From assembly GCF_910592395.1 (NCBI RefSeq), contig NC_088324.1, forward strand, positions 5,852,953 to 5,916,952: a stretch of DNA of 64,000 nucleotides, written 5' to 3'. Positions 46,301 through 52,749 of this stretch are shown here, piece by piece; within the stretch, counting starts at the first letter, position 1, and every line of letters starts with the position of its first letter. Position numbers and translations under genes: made by a program. The notes beneath the pieces were generated by a model. It was not told where the DNA came from, did not search any database, and saw only the letters and a list, made by a program, of their open reading frames with translations. This DNA comes from Lineus longissimus (Eukaryota; Nemertea; Pilidiophora; Heteronemertea; Lineidae).

Positions 46301-46398
46301 TAAGTAGAGACGTTTGATTCATTTCCGACGTCTTCAACAGCATCAAACCTGCCTTCAAAAAGCAAACTCGCTACGATCAGCAACGTCAAAATAAACAT
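21096..46398 (-). CDS. Ionotropic glutamate receptor, delta/NMDA-like, 17 exons, 965 residues
   Basis: Ligand-gated cation channel subunit of the neuronal or sensory plasma membrane. Coding exons on the minus strand, in order: 46293-46398, 45694-45888, 33065-33228, 32396-32630, 31404-31534, 30959-31087, 30485-30661, 30123-30230, 26708-26854, 26309-26521, 25763-25946, 25098-25270, 24710-24845, 23718-23912, 22894-23139, 22207-22373, 21096-21287. All junctions are GT-AG with matching phases, and the sum is 2898 bases with no internal stop. Domains: signal peptide about 1-15; amino-terminal domain about 36-380; S1 about 416-570; M1 about 588-610; pore loop 640-655; M3 670-692 with GYTANFAAFLT; S2 700-845; M4 868-891; tail 892-965. 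The S1 carboxylate-binding Arg is R550. S2 has D773 where AMPA and kainate receptors have Glu, as in GluN1 and GluD. The pore Q/R/N position is Gly653. S2 also resembles GluD around IDPDC. Class assignment (delta-like or an invertebrate-only class) is inference. Confidence 0.92.
21385..21600 (-). repeat. Inverted repeat arm, right partner of 19432-19605
   Basis: Reverse complement of the left arm with scattered substitutions. It lies in the intron between receptor exons 16 and 17. Confidence 0.6.
22894..23912 (-). CDS. Receptor exons 14-15: ligand-binding S2
   Basis: Exon 14 (23718-23912) carries ISSLTELTLQNKVKYGTLDE and GIWQVKNGFN. Exon 15 (22894-23139) carries NDYAFIYDEPILKY, DPDCELETIGKSF, GIMARKNSPFLDTLDSAILE and LEKLWFQRGDCYEME. 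Asp773 is at the amino-group-binding position. In an ungapped match to GluA2, the Ser-Thr pair after YGTLD.. is Asn-Leu here. Confidence 0.87.
23165..23428 (+). mobile_element. 5'-truncated LINE 3' end in a receptor intron
   Basis: The plus strand reads KRGRPRETWRRSVVKDIK, then SITTLAQDKTGE, then a stop and the tail TAAGTAAGTAAATAAG. GRPR.TWRR..........LAQ followed by a short tetranucleotide tail is typical of the C-terminus and 3' end of RTE/Rex/Nimb-like non-LTR elements. Only this end is present. Confidence 0.65.
23990..24228 (+). mobile_element. Second 5'-truncated LINE 3' end with (TAAG)n tail
   Basis: Related to the copy at 23165: a frame-shifted version of RPRNNWRRDLEIDMKSMGHS and EVEKIARYKRR, then (TAAG)6 at 24205-24228. 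It lies in the next receptor intron, same orientation, antisense to the receptor. Confidence 0.6.
24710..25270 (-). CDS. Receptor exons 12-13: M1, pore loop and M3
   Basis: Exon 12 (25098-25270) completes M1 (GTFFTTGALYVIEFLSPYG) and encodes the loop NLRNSFQFCYAAFVGI. Exon 13 (24710-24845) encodes NIDGVPRSFSGRLVGNYWYL and M3 with GYTANFAAFLT. Compared with the consensus WF..(A/S)F(M/V)QQG and SYTANLAAFLT, the pore apex QQG is G653-I654-N655, and the M3 motif has Gly for Ser and Phe for Leu. The donor after exon 13 is GTTAGT. It is accepted because phase and alignment to the next exon fit. Confidence 0.87.
25763..30230 (-). CDS. Receptor exons 8-11: linker and ligand-binding S1, start of M1
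   Basis: Exon 8 (30123-30230) carries DIEFNEFGYP and the GEGWVK end of the amino-terminal domain. Exon 9 (26708-26854) carries VGDWSE, VTFPGKPKRVP and LRVVTVL. Exon 10 (26309-26521) carries DPPFVRRR, GYCIDLIKKL and EWSGMVKDLL. Exon 11 (25763-25946) carries KADLAVAAAFISTERAKVID and GFWPFIAPFDMNLWILILV. The usual A-P-L-T-I-T..R stretch of S1 reads A-A-A-F-I-S-T-E-R here. The ligand-contacting Pro and Thr are therefore Ala543 and Phe545, while Arg550 is kept. Confidence 0.88.
26965..28807 (+). mobile_element. Harbinger-type transposon with both ends and broken transposase
   Basis: The left end AGGTCTGTCTCATAACAGAA..CGTTAGGGACGGACGGGAACC (from 26965) is the inverse of the right end ending TATCATGAGACAGACCT (28807). 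TIRs are about 42 bp and total length is 1843 bp. Between them lies a PIF/Harbinger-like transposase relic on the plus strand. No clear 3-bp TWA target duplication is visible. It sits in the 3.3-kb intron between receptor exons 8 and 9, antisense to the gene. Confidence 0.75.
27580..28020 (+). pseudogene. Harbinger transposase (HARBI1-like) relic
   Basis: Readable in three frames: LVEGITPLLENRPGRYRDHY (about 27587-27650), then LSVENRLILFFYWIKKYPDI.. to VGAIDETVHAIEIPE (27655-27925), then YYTGHVHKYCISTQVIIDNR (about 27937-28000) before a stop. GAID.T is the first catalytic Asp motif of Harbinger transposases, and YY.GH...y.i..QV..D is the second. At least two frameshifts and a stop, so inactive. 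A proline-rich open stretch at 27285-27599 precedes it. Confidence 0.75.
29022..29930. mobile_element. Mariner/Tc1-like element with about 200-bp TIRs, copy 1
   Basis: Flanked by TA on both sides. The ends CAGGGTATTTAAAAAAGG and TTTTTAAACGCCTG begin inverted arms of about 200 bp (29022-29225 and 29735-29930). Inside, on the minus strand at about 29390-29610, a degraded frame reads RPPRSPDLTPL.FFLGHL, the DDE_3/mariner transposase C-terminal signature (D with PLDFFLWG consensus). Most of the transposase is missing. It lies in the same receptor intron as the Harbinger relic. Confidence 0.75.
30485..33228 (-). CDS. Receptor exons 3-7: amino-terminal (ANF-receptor-like) domain
   Basis: Exon 3 (33065-33228) carries ALAIIGPVSS and HVPQIAPWATDPRLS. 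Exon 4 (32396-32630) carries WTRVSILTDDTDFG. Exon 5 (31404-31534) carries TTVVILHCFAKHAKAIL and KWVWIVT. Exon 6 (30959-31087) carries NLTGLLGIRPSSG. Exon 7 (30485-30661) carries NAWRCYDAVLTIGYALDAY and a CICETGTPFQWG turn. These are the standard beta/alpha elements of an iGluR amino-terminal domain. Intron 3 holds a gypsy RT scrap. Intron 4 holds a family X repeat and a G-tract. Confidence 0.88.
31801..31820. repeat. Poly-G tract
   Basis: An almost pure run of about 17-19 G in a receptor intron (GGCGGGGG...). Others are at about 58003-58018 and 59398-59415. Likely length-variable. Confidence 0.8.
32040..32280 (-). mobile_element. TTAA repeat family X, truncated copy in receptor intron 4
   Basis: The minus strand begins AAGGACCATTGGTATTGTTA at 32280 and follows the 44325 copy through ATTACCAAGCTACTCTCAGC, AACAAATTGCACGATAAAAG and TTGACTCCGATTTGAACCGA to GGACCGATGCACTACTAAAG (about 32050). 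The far part is missing. Confidence 0.6.
32690..32935 (-). pseudogene. Ty3/gypsy reverse transcriptase fragment
   Basis: The minus strand reads (R)VCVDLREVNKRTKFDLYCFP, like the R.CVDYR.LN..T..D.YPLP block of gypsy RTs, preceded by WKGDLSVSPSLNGV in place of G.I..S.SEW.SPV. Several frame breaks. It lies in the intron between receptor exons 3 and 4. Confidence 0.55.
33413..33593. mobile_element. 180-bp MITE with AGGAAATCACACTGGGCCA ends
   Basis: The left end TAGGAAATCACACTGGGCCA (33412-33431) is the inverse of TGGCCCAGTATGATTTCCTA at the right end. The same ends and interior recur, split by insertions, at 42940-45672. Non-coding interior. Confidence 0.75.
33902..34168 (+). mobile_element. TTAA-flanked element related to family X (short derivative)
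   Basis: Runs from TTAAAGGCCATATATC to GCAGGAGGGCCTTAA. The middle (about 33990-34150: ACACTTTATACAATACAGAA, then GCTCCATCCATTTTGAAGAT, then GAGCCAGGCGGCGGGTTCAG) matches 44797-45640 base for base except where that copy has two insertions of roughly 315-340 bp. The TTAA at both edges suggests a piggyBac/Kolobok-type target site. Confidence 0.55.
34206..34498 (+). pseudogene. THAP zinc-finger domain gene relic (one frameshift)
   Basis: Starts at ATG with MAYCVAPNCVKASTKNN, then THFHEFPKPVERERRKLWIR, the first half of a C2CH THAP DNA-binding domain (C-x4-C, FHxFP, W). After a one-base frameshift near 34341-34360 it continues KLCSDHFIDTDYHM, with the C-x2-H ligand pair, and the typical AVPT near the end, stopping at TGA (34496-34498). 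THAP domains are found in P-element and Kolobok transposases and in host factors. It lies 38 bp downstream of a TTAA-type element. Confidence 0.75.
34897..35049 (-). CDS. Short acidic ORF, like the N-terminus of P2X7-like/transposon-linked proteins
   Basis: ATG at 35049, 50 codons: MASAYSSESESSEFEDVLVD, then EPYLFEPLISLDHNESDHSD, then TAG at 34897. The pattern of an acidic Ser/Glu run followed by PY.FEP and another acidic run is one I associate with N-termini of proteins often annotated as P2X purinoceptor 7-like in invertebrates. No zinc-binding core follows within 500 bp downstream. It may be a first exon or a truncated copy. Confidence 0.45.
   Translation of the reverse strand: MASAYSSESESSEFEDVLVDTEGYLNVEPYLFEPLISLDHNESDHSDESD
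35510..36310 (-). pseudogene. LINE reverse transcriptase relic (jockey/CR1-like) 1
   Basis: In order on the minus strand: ILQNYLRDRTIKARVNNSFS, INSGVPQGSILAPLLFL, a frameshift, YVYADDCTLF (catalytic YADD), KLNFKAEKSKEVIF, HKHLGFILDSCLTFEEHL, and a following YFSFILPQLEYGT. This is RT palm and thumb order. The endonuclease and 5' half are absent, and several frameshifts are present. Confidence 0.8.
37347..38130 (-). pseudogene. RecQ-like DNA helicase C-terminal relic
   Basis: The minus strand reads DPEGNIRVSLCANAAGMGVN, then VNHYGPPAYSDTFLQRIGRA followed by G-stop-DG. This is helicase motifs V and VI with the GRAGRDG arginine replaced by TGA. After HIIVYHKRQLKNVDTPMF the frame shifts and continues EKCRRVVMLENCEV and HLCCDACAENC, the RecQ zinc-binding cluster. 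Intronless and inside a transposon-rich intron, so it is likely a retrocopy or transposon cargo. The ATPase half is not recognised upstream, although 38222-38524 is open. Confidence 0.7.
38130..40550. other. No recognised feature except a short hairpin
   Basis: I see no gene. A perfect 11-bp stem, GTGGTGTTGGC (38831-38841) with GCCAACACCAC (38865-38875), has a 23-base loop and may be an end of a lost element. The rest is AT-rich unique-looking DNA. Confidence 0.5.
40550..42550 (-). pseudogene. LINE relic 2 (endonuclease end plus RT), heavily decayed
   Basis: On the minus strand from high to low: an endonuclease tail VFSNVRVLPFMFDSDHFPIM (about 42380-42440, with the SDH motif), then KAVGSDGISPRVLRLCDDVL, then GTIPKWLKVANVVPIF, RLFECFRDYTLGQSQRVVLN, SGVLQGSILGP, then LGVFLQIDLSWNEHV. 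Many stops and frameshifts. The catalytic YADD is not preserved in a readable form. A jockey/CR1-type arrangement is inferred. Confidence 0.7.
43005..44214 (+). mobile_element. 1.2-kb insertion with CCAATCAGCGC inverted ends
   Basis: CTTTGACCAATCAGCGCTTTG at about 43047 is inverted at about 44170-44190 (CAAAGCGCTGATTGGTCAAAG). The flanks CTCCCGGGCGG and CTCCTGGGCGG may be an imperfect target duplication. On the plus strand it holds a possible first exon, MADTVIATCEHCPKQSKIHP (from 43111), and an open stretch at 43585-43767 (YKYCVCSFESKQIASFKAKL.. to THTGFKELFLM). Neither was identified. Confidence 0.45.
44325..45648 (+). mobile_element. TTAA repeat family X, longest copy
   Basis: Inserted at what is CCTTAAG in the uninterrupted 180-bp MITE. 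Left edge CCTTTAGGGACCATTGGC, right edge GTGGCCTTTAAG. This gives TTTA/TTAA flanks and short inverted ends AGGRCCA. It shares sequence with 7688-8760, 32040-32280 and 33902-34168. Two stretches absent from the 33902 copy (about 44887-45222 and 45289-45602) look like later insertions. No transposase frame. Confidence 0.6.
45694..45888 (-). CDS. Receptor exon 2: start of amino-terminal domain
   Basis: The acceptor TTTTTCAG precedes 45888. Encodes AVIDTTDSVRNILFKAMQLA then ERINNDPNRL, the first strand and helix of a periplasmic-binding-protein-like ligand domain. The donor GTAAGT lies after 45694 (phase 1), 20 bp from a transposon end. It is separated from exon 3 by a 12.5-kb intron. Confidence 0.85.
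46293..46398 (-). CDS. Receptor exon 1: start codon and signal peptide
   Basis: ATG at 46398 begins MFILTLLIVASLLFEG, a short hydrophobic signal peptide. The donor GTAAGT follows 46293, phase 1, splitting a Gly codon completed by exon 2. An upstream in-frame TTG would add 14 residues, but ATG gives a typical leader. The open frame continues past the donor to about 45949, and that part is intron. Confidence 0.75.
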
Positions 46399-49283
46399 GA
46401 TTTGGAGATAATGACAGATCAATTGAAGTGAACCAGACAAATGCGGAAATTAAGGACACCGGTTCAACATTGGACCATAATTAGTTCAAGTGATCAGAAT
46501 GACTACTAAATATTTCAGGAATGGGTATCGGGCTAATTGTTTCCTGACTGTCCAACTGTACCCGGTGACGTATGAGTGTGATGAAACTGAGGATGTTTAT
46601 GCAACAGTGTATCACCATAATCATATGACCACGGGTGCTGTTATCAGTTGTTACAGCCAATCATCATCAGAGGCAATGTGTGTGGTAACCTGCCTAACTA
46701 ACTATGGTTGTCATATTGGGCGAGGCTGATGGGTCAAATATACATTCCCGAGTAAGACCGAGGCCTAGCTCTCGGGAATGTTAGTGATGTTTCGAGCGAA
46801 CCATTGGCATTAGACTTGTGCATTAATTATATGTTCTCTCTTTTTCTGGCCAAACAAAAAGTTGAGAGGAAACTGCTGCATATTTCGGCAGGTCAATTTC
46901 AAACTCAATAGTAAAATAGAAAACAGTAATAAGTATCAATAACCATGATAACACAGGCCTAGTACAGGCAGGCCTCACCACCCTAGCTTTACACCCAGCT
47001 GCATCAGATGAGATGAGAGGATTTTTGAGCAGTTTTTCTCAGTTGGGTAACGACATTATAATGGCATTACATGCACAAACAAGCACATTCCTAATTCTTA
47101 TAATTTTCATCAAACAAAGTGGTAACTGTAAATATTCCCCAGACGGCCAGTCCCGGACACACCAATGGCAACGCTTCATCAGTGTCAGAAGGTTACCAAC
47201 TCGTTTTCGTTCGAGCCATTTCAATTGTTTGCAATAAGCACCCCTGCAACACGGCGAGTGCGGGCTCATGCCCAGGCCCAAGCCAAGGACAGGACAGGCA
47301 AAACCTGCCACTGGATTGTACTTTGCTTAATGATCTACAATTGCTCATGAATTTTTTTTCTCTTTTGTCTGCAGTGAACGATAGTCTTTATAGTATGTAG
47401 AATTGCTCTTGCTAATATTGCCCCGAAAAGCGTTGCAAGAGTTTTGCCGGCAGTAAAAAATCACTTTGTTTCAGGAGGATTTTTTTCGGGCAAAGACTTG
47501 AAATGCGATATGACAGCCTAGTTGTTTTTTGGAATAAAAAAAGCCACAAGACTTATTTTAGTTTTGTGGCTGCGATATTTCACCACATCCAGATTGCAAT
47601 GGTGGCTAATTCAGGCAGTGACAGTGTGATACCGCCTCATCTCACTACTATCATCACTGCGCAAGGAGGATGGTTCGGATGTATACTTTCTCTCGACATG
47701 CTGCACCATTATCATTCTTGGCACATGAGTAGATGGACCCAAAACACATTTCATCCAGATTTGTCGAAAAGTAGCCGTAGAGAGCGGAACATTTCCGCAT
47801 TTAATGCACTAAATGTACGTCAAAGTACGCAAATGTATACACACTACTTATTTCGTTACCATGGTTAATAACATGAAGAGAAAAAAATAATGTTTTGTTT
47901 TTTGGTGAAACCATTAAAAACTAAACTTCAAAGTAATCCGCCCAGACGTTCGCCTGGAAACATTGGCCAACTCAATTTATTTTGTGCATAACACATGTTG
48001 TGCGTTTGTAACGTCCACGATTGACACACATCGAGAGATGTCGGAGGGAAGGGGATTTCTTCTAGTAATATTTAATATTAGGTGACGCCACTGTACCCTG
48101 AAAATATATGCTTCACTGTATTCATACGGTTAATTCAATAACCTGTCTTATCTTGTTGTCCACCTCTTCGCCATTTGATCTCTCCTACGATTGGACCAAG
48201 CTGTTAAAATAACACCTGTTACTTCAAGGTCATCTGATATCATCTGATCTCAGATGGTCACGTCCGTTCCTTGATTGGCGTGTCGATTTCAGAATCTATG
48301 AAAACTATGGGCACGTTGTTTTCTGCCTCTTTTGCGGCCCACCTTCTTTGTAAACACGTCGAAACATCTTGACCCGTCAGTAATAAACAGCTTTACCCCA
48401 CTACTGCTTTCCGTCTTCATTCTCTAGTAGGGTAGTCTGTGCTTGAGTTTAGCCAACGGTCTACGGCACCAGGTCTCCTGTGGTTAATAGATATACCCAG
48501 GAAACTTGAGTTCACCACCACCTCTTCATAAGTTCCTAACGTGGGAAATGCAAATGGACAAGTGCGGACTGCTAGGCATTCTCCCAAGCAGACATAACAT
48601 CCAAGCATAATTGATGGAGTGATCCGAGTCAACCCCCGTCTCGCAGAGTTGGAGCGGATGTGATTTCTTGGTGAATGATCGGACACACTTGGGCGCTGTC
48701 GAATTCTGGACGAACGTAATGTTTTGATGTGGTAATAAAGGGTCGATCGCTGCATTGGCGACACACAGCGTTTATCGTGCTAGAAATCCCGCACTCGTGC
48801 GGGAAGATCTGTCAGTTAAATTATACGCGCGATCGCCGATCATATTTTTGTGACCACAGTCAATGCCGTTGCATGGAACCAACGCCCAAACCACTTGCCA
48901 GTGGATAGAGCCGTGCCATATACTTAACTGGGTCCACAGTGCATCAAATCTCCCCCGAGTTTTGATATAATATACATTCTCCCTTGTCAGATGAGATGGG
49001 TAGCGTGTCAAGTGGGATTTTCAAATGCACGAAAACAACGAGAGCAGGATTGTTAACTGTAGTATGTACTTGTGAGTGTTTTTAGGACGAAAATTTAGGT
49101 ATGATTTAAAAATGTTCCTGGTTTAGATCTTCTTCAGTTTCGTGAACACGATAATGCATTCGTTCCAAGACTCTTGCAACATACCTATATTTACGATCTT
49201 AAAGGAAACCTATAGCGAAACGCTTATAAGAATGGGGAGTTTTTAACAGCCCGGTTAAACCTAAGACGGGAATAAGCTTCCAT
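46399..49283. other. Intergenic region upstream of the receptor; hairpin at 46742-46781
   Basis: No coding sequence that I can support. A perfect 11-bp stem, ACATTCCCGAG (46742-46752) with CTCGGGAATGT (46771-46781), is the only structure noted. The receptor's promoter should lie just above 46398, but no TATA box or other motif is convincing. Confidence 0.5.
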
Positions 49284-49435
49284 TGATAAATGTTAACAGT
49301 TTCGAGTTCCCCTCAGGTAGTTGATTATGTAGCCAATGAGCTGCATAAGAAGTAATCACCAATTTAGTTAGTTTTACCACGTTCAGGTCGTCTAAATAAA
49401 GACTTGTGCCACGAGTAGATCTCTTTAATTAAGAA
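49284..49435 (+). repeat. Dispersed 150-bp repeat, copy 1
   Basis: GATAAATGTTAACAGTTTCG, AGTTCCCCTCAGGTAGTTGA and AAGTAATCACCAATTTAGTT recur, in the same order and orientation, at 57730-57877 with about 10 percent differences. Non-coding. Confidence 0.75.
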
Positions 49436-49821
49436 TCGTACATGAATCTTGAAAACATTGTGCACCAGCAAATACTCGTGCACACTTCGCACGGTGTTGA
49501 GGCGAGCGGTATGTTATGCATTTGGGTGTTGCCATGTAGAGCTAACGTTAACCAATTGAAGACTTGTTGAGTTGAAATGTCTTAGGAAGTGATAAATGCA
49601 TTGAGTTGGCTACAGGATTTCCTTAAAGACTACATTCCTTGTTATCGTTCTTTCGTCTCGCACTTCATGAGTGTTGCTGGTGTATGCTGGCTCTGGAGAA
49701 GGCCACGAACAGTTGGCCATGGGAGAAAACAGGCACATGTTGAACTATAAGTAAACCCGAGCAACAGCACAATGGGGCGAACCTGCCATGTGTCTCAATA
49801 AATTATAATAGGTCGGGTCTA

Positions 49822-50045
49822 TTTGGCAAGCCGCTCGCCGAACAGGCATCTTTTTTGTCCTGTTTGGAGAGCCGCTTGCCAAACAGCACTAAAAAGCCAC
49901 CCTGTTCGGCCAGCCGGGCTTGCCAAACAGGTAAAAAATCGACCCTGTTTGGCGAGCTGGAGACTTTACTTTAATATTAATGAGTTCGGCTCTCCATTCA
50001 GGACAAGAAAAAGTCGCTGTTTGGTAAGCCGGGCTTGCCAAGTAG
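49822..50045. repeat. Array of five palindromic hairpin units (CTGTTTGGC...GCCAAACAG)
   Basis: Units at 49822-49846, 49860-49886, 49902-49930, 49944-49961 (half unit) and 50017-50045. Each joins a CTGTTTGG-like arm to a CCAAACAG-like arm through AGCCG or AGCCGGGCTTG, so each can fold into a stem of about 8-11 bp. Unit-to-unit spacing is about 40 bp for the first four. The open frame that covers it is a by-product. Confidence 0.75.
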
Positions 50046-50306
50046 TCACTTCCATTATAATAATACATTTTTCGTCACGTCTTGTGAAAGCTTTTTTTCA
50101 TTTTCACTTTCCGTCGCCGCCGCCACTCGCTCCAGGCTCTGCCGGTACTTCGATGCATACTTCGTTGGGTCGGTGGGGGACGTTAGCTGCAGTGCATGAA
50201 ATACCGCAACTAGAATTTCTATGGGTCTGTCGGAAAATGTTTCAGATTCATGGACATAATGGATTAGAATTGCATTGTTTACATTTGCTATTATCTATAT
50301 ATATAT

Positions 50307-51216
50307 AGTGTATTTCAAAAAAAGGAAACCGAGATTAATTTGTTAATTTCTTGGACATTGCTAAGTATTTTGGAAATTGTCAACCACCATATTTTACCTT
50401 ATGGTTTCCTGTTTTTATGACAGGAAGAAATCCAATTTACAGTCACAGATGCCTGAACACAAGGCAGTTCAATCAACCATGTCAAAACTGGTCTTGCACC
50501 AGATTTACCGCAGCGTAACTCCGACAAAGAACAACGACCAGTGTGTTCTTAGCAAAAAAATTATTCAAATACCTTATTCCTGTCTCATTCTAACTTATTT
50601 GTCCTTCGACATGTCACTCATTCCTTTCAACACAAACTTTTGCCCTGGTTCTCATTGCTCCCAATGCATTTCTGATTACGTCTCTCTGTCCTCTTACACG
50701 ATCTCAACTGCAGCGACGATTCTGGCACATAGGTCATTGATATCTTGTGGAGGCAACTTGTAAATTTGGTTCTCAAGAAGTCCCCACAAAAAAAACACAG
50801 CGGGTGAGGCTTCCCGTCCTCCACCACTCTGTTACCACAAATACACGCTGCTCAGTTGTAAGCTGCATTTTGCTAGTCTGAAAAAATGAGCAACCTTTCC
50901 AACTTTGCAGGAGTGTGCAATGAAAAAAACATGTAGATGACGGCATAATTCAAAGGCCCAGCAAAAGCCCTGCACTGGGCAAACAAGGTTCGATCATTAC
51001 CAAAACAAGACCTGTTCTGACGCGGATGATTGAACTGTTTCGTTATGATCCGTTATGCCCCAAACTGCTCAGTAATCTGTTACAGTAAATTGAATTTCTT
51101 GGTGTCATTAGAAAGAGGACATTATAAGGTAATACATGGTTTGCCAATTTCAAAAATATTTAGCCATGTCCAGGAAATTAACAAATTAACCTCGGTTCCT
51201 TTTTTGAAACACCCTG
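50307..51216. mobile_element. Mariner/Tc1-like element with long TIRs, copy 2
   Basis: Same ends and layout as 29022-29930: GTATTTCAAAAAAAGGAAAC at the left, TTTTTTGAAACACCCTG at the right, and TA flank at 51217. The interior minus-strand frame is a decayed match to the same transposase C-terminus. More diverged than copy 1. Confidence 0.7.
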
Positions 51217-51234
51217 TATGTATATTCACTTAAA

Positions 51235-51353
51235 AATGATAAGAATCACGAAACGGTTAAGAATCACGGAAGAATAAGGAAAAAATATTGTCTCTGCTGG
51301 TTTCGAACTCAGGTAGCTGGCCAGTGTCTTTACCATTAGACCACCAGGATTCC
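51235..51353 (-). repeat. tRNA-derived SINE-like fragment
   Basis: The minus strand of 51291-51353 reads GGTGGTCTAATGGTAAAGAC (box A with a foldable D-arm GTCT/AGAC) and, about 20 bases on, GAGTTCGAAACC (box B). The spacing is too short and the T-stem does not pair, so it is not a working tRNA. The 3' part repeats CGTGATTCTTA twice. SINE head or tRNA pseudogene. Confidence 0.5.
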
Positions 51354-52061
51354 TAGAAATGTCGGGCGATCTTGCATCTAGAATTAAGGTGCCGGTGTAA
51401 CATCTGTGGTTGTTCCCCATGTTTCAGTGTTTCCAAACAATAGGCAGCTAGAGAGACCATGACTTTTCAATAGGGGGGATACACAGAAAAACTCGTCAAT
51501 CTATTTTTGAGCGTTCCCAAACAATGAGGGGAAACACCGGGCTTAGCTTGGCCAACCATTCATACGAAAAAAACACACCTGTATCTCAGGATGTTCATAC
51601 GAAAAAACACACGAAAACCATATTACGCGCTGAAAATATGGATTACAAATGTAGCTGAATGGCTTTACGGGTAAAATCTACATGCCATACGAAAGATTAA
51701 GAGATTCCATCCAGCGGTTAAGGCGGTGGTAGACTTAAGGAGACTTTTACCAGTTCTAGTATCTATATATTGATTGACCCCCTGATAAGAGGAATAAAAC
51801 AAACATTTACATTTATCATGATATATACATGTACGCGAAGGAAAAAGATTGAAAGACCCGGTGTAAGACCCATGACGTATCCGATTGATTAAGCCCGAGC
51901 TTAATCGTATTGTTTTCTTTGTTTCTATACGCTGTCCGATTGCAATAGGCCTCGCATCTGTTGCAGTCTGCGAATCCCGAACAGATGCCTCCCTTGATCG
52001 CACATAATGTTCACATTGACTGATTATTATCCCAATGAAAAGGAAATATGTATATTTTTCA

Positions 52062-52749
52062 TCCAATGATTTATCTGAGCATTGTACATCTCAAGTTGTT
52101 ACAGAACCGTACAAGCCTGTACACCAATGTGGGTCTGCATTATCGAAAGCAGATTGCATTTTATTGAAAACTGCTGGTATACATGTACAAGGATGGATAC
52201 ATAAAAATTAATTTGATAATTAGTAGAACCTGATCAAAGAAATTTTAATAATTTAATGATAATAGTAAGATAAACAATATACATACGTTTCGTTGTGTTC
52301 TGATATAAATTTTAAAATTTAATTGATGAAAAACCTCATTTAATTGGAATACACGGTATGACATCTTTGAATATAATCAGCATTTCATTATCCGTAGACT
52401 AGTTTTTCAGTTGTGTCTGTTGGATCTCCAACTTTAAACGGTCATAACTCCCTTAATTTTGGAGATTTTTTTATGAAATAAGAATCAAACTACTCTATTA
52501 ACATTGATCGTCCTGAATATAGTGCACTGCAAGAGGTTATTGTCCTTTGCCTTGACCTTTACAACTGGACTGTGTACTGAGTTGCAGTCTGCAAAAAGGA
52601 AATCCATATTTTTATCCCAGCGATTTATCTGATCATTTTACAACTCAAGCTGTTACAGAACCGTAAGGACATTGAGGTAACTGTTGGTCTGCATTATCGA
52701 AAGCGGGTTGGATTTCATTGAAAACTGCTGGTATACAAGTACGAAGATC
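52062..52749. repeat. Direct repeat pair, about 130 bp each
   Basis: 52062-52196 and 52619-52749 share GATTTATCTGA.CATT, GTTACAGAACCGTA, GGTCTGCATTATCGAAAGC and ATTGAAAACTGCTGGTATAC in order, at about 80 percent identity. The 420 bp between is AT-rich. Flanking 51363-52061 and 52750-54326 hold no recognised feature. Confidence 0.7.

Noticed and set aside
45949-46440. 163-codon frame starting upstream of the receptor's ATG
   Set aside because: Only the first part (signal peptide exon) is coding; the rest lies past the GTAAGT donor, and exon 2 continues in matching phase. The upstream start is TTG.
46742-46781. Hairpin as a transcription terminator
   Set aside because: Such terminators are bacterial; here it is an isolated palindrome in animal DNA.
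48417-48764. 115-codon minus-strand open frame
   Set aside because: Begins at a non-ATG codon, has no recognisable motif and no neighbours that would make it an exon.
49823-50308. 161-codon open frame on the plus strand
   Set aside because: It is produced by the palindromic hairpin array and shows no domain or splice evidence.
51291-51353. A functional tRNA gene on the minus strand
   Set aside because: Box A and box B are present, but the distance between D-arm and T-arm is too short, the T-stem does not pair and no acceptor stem forms.
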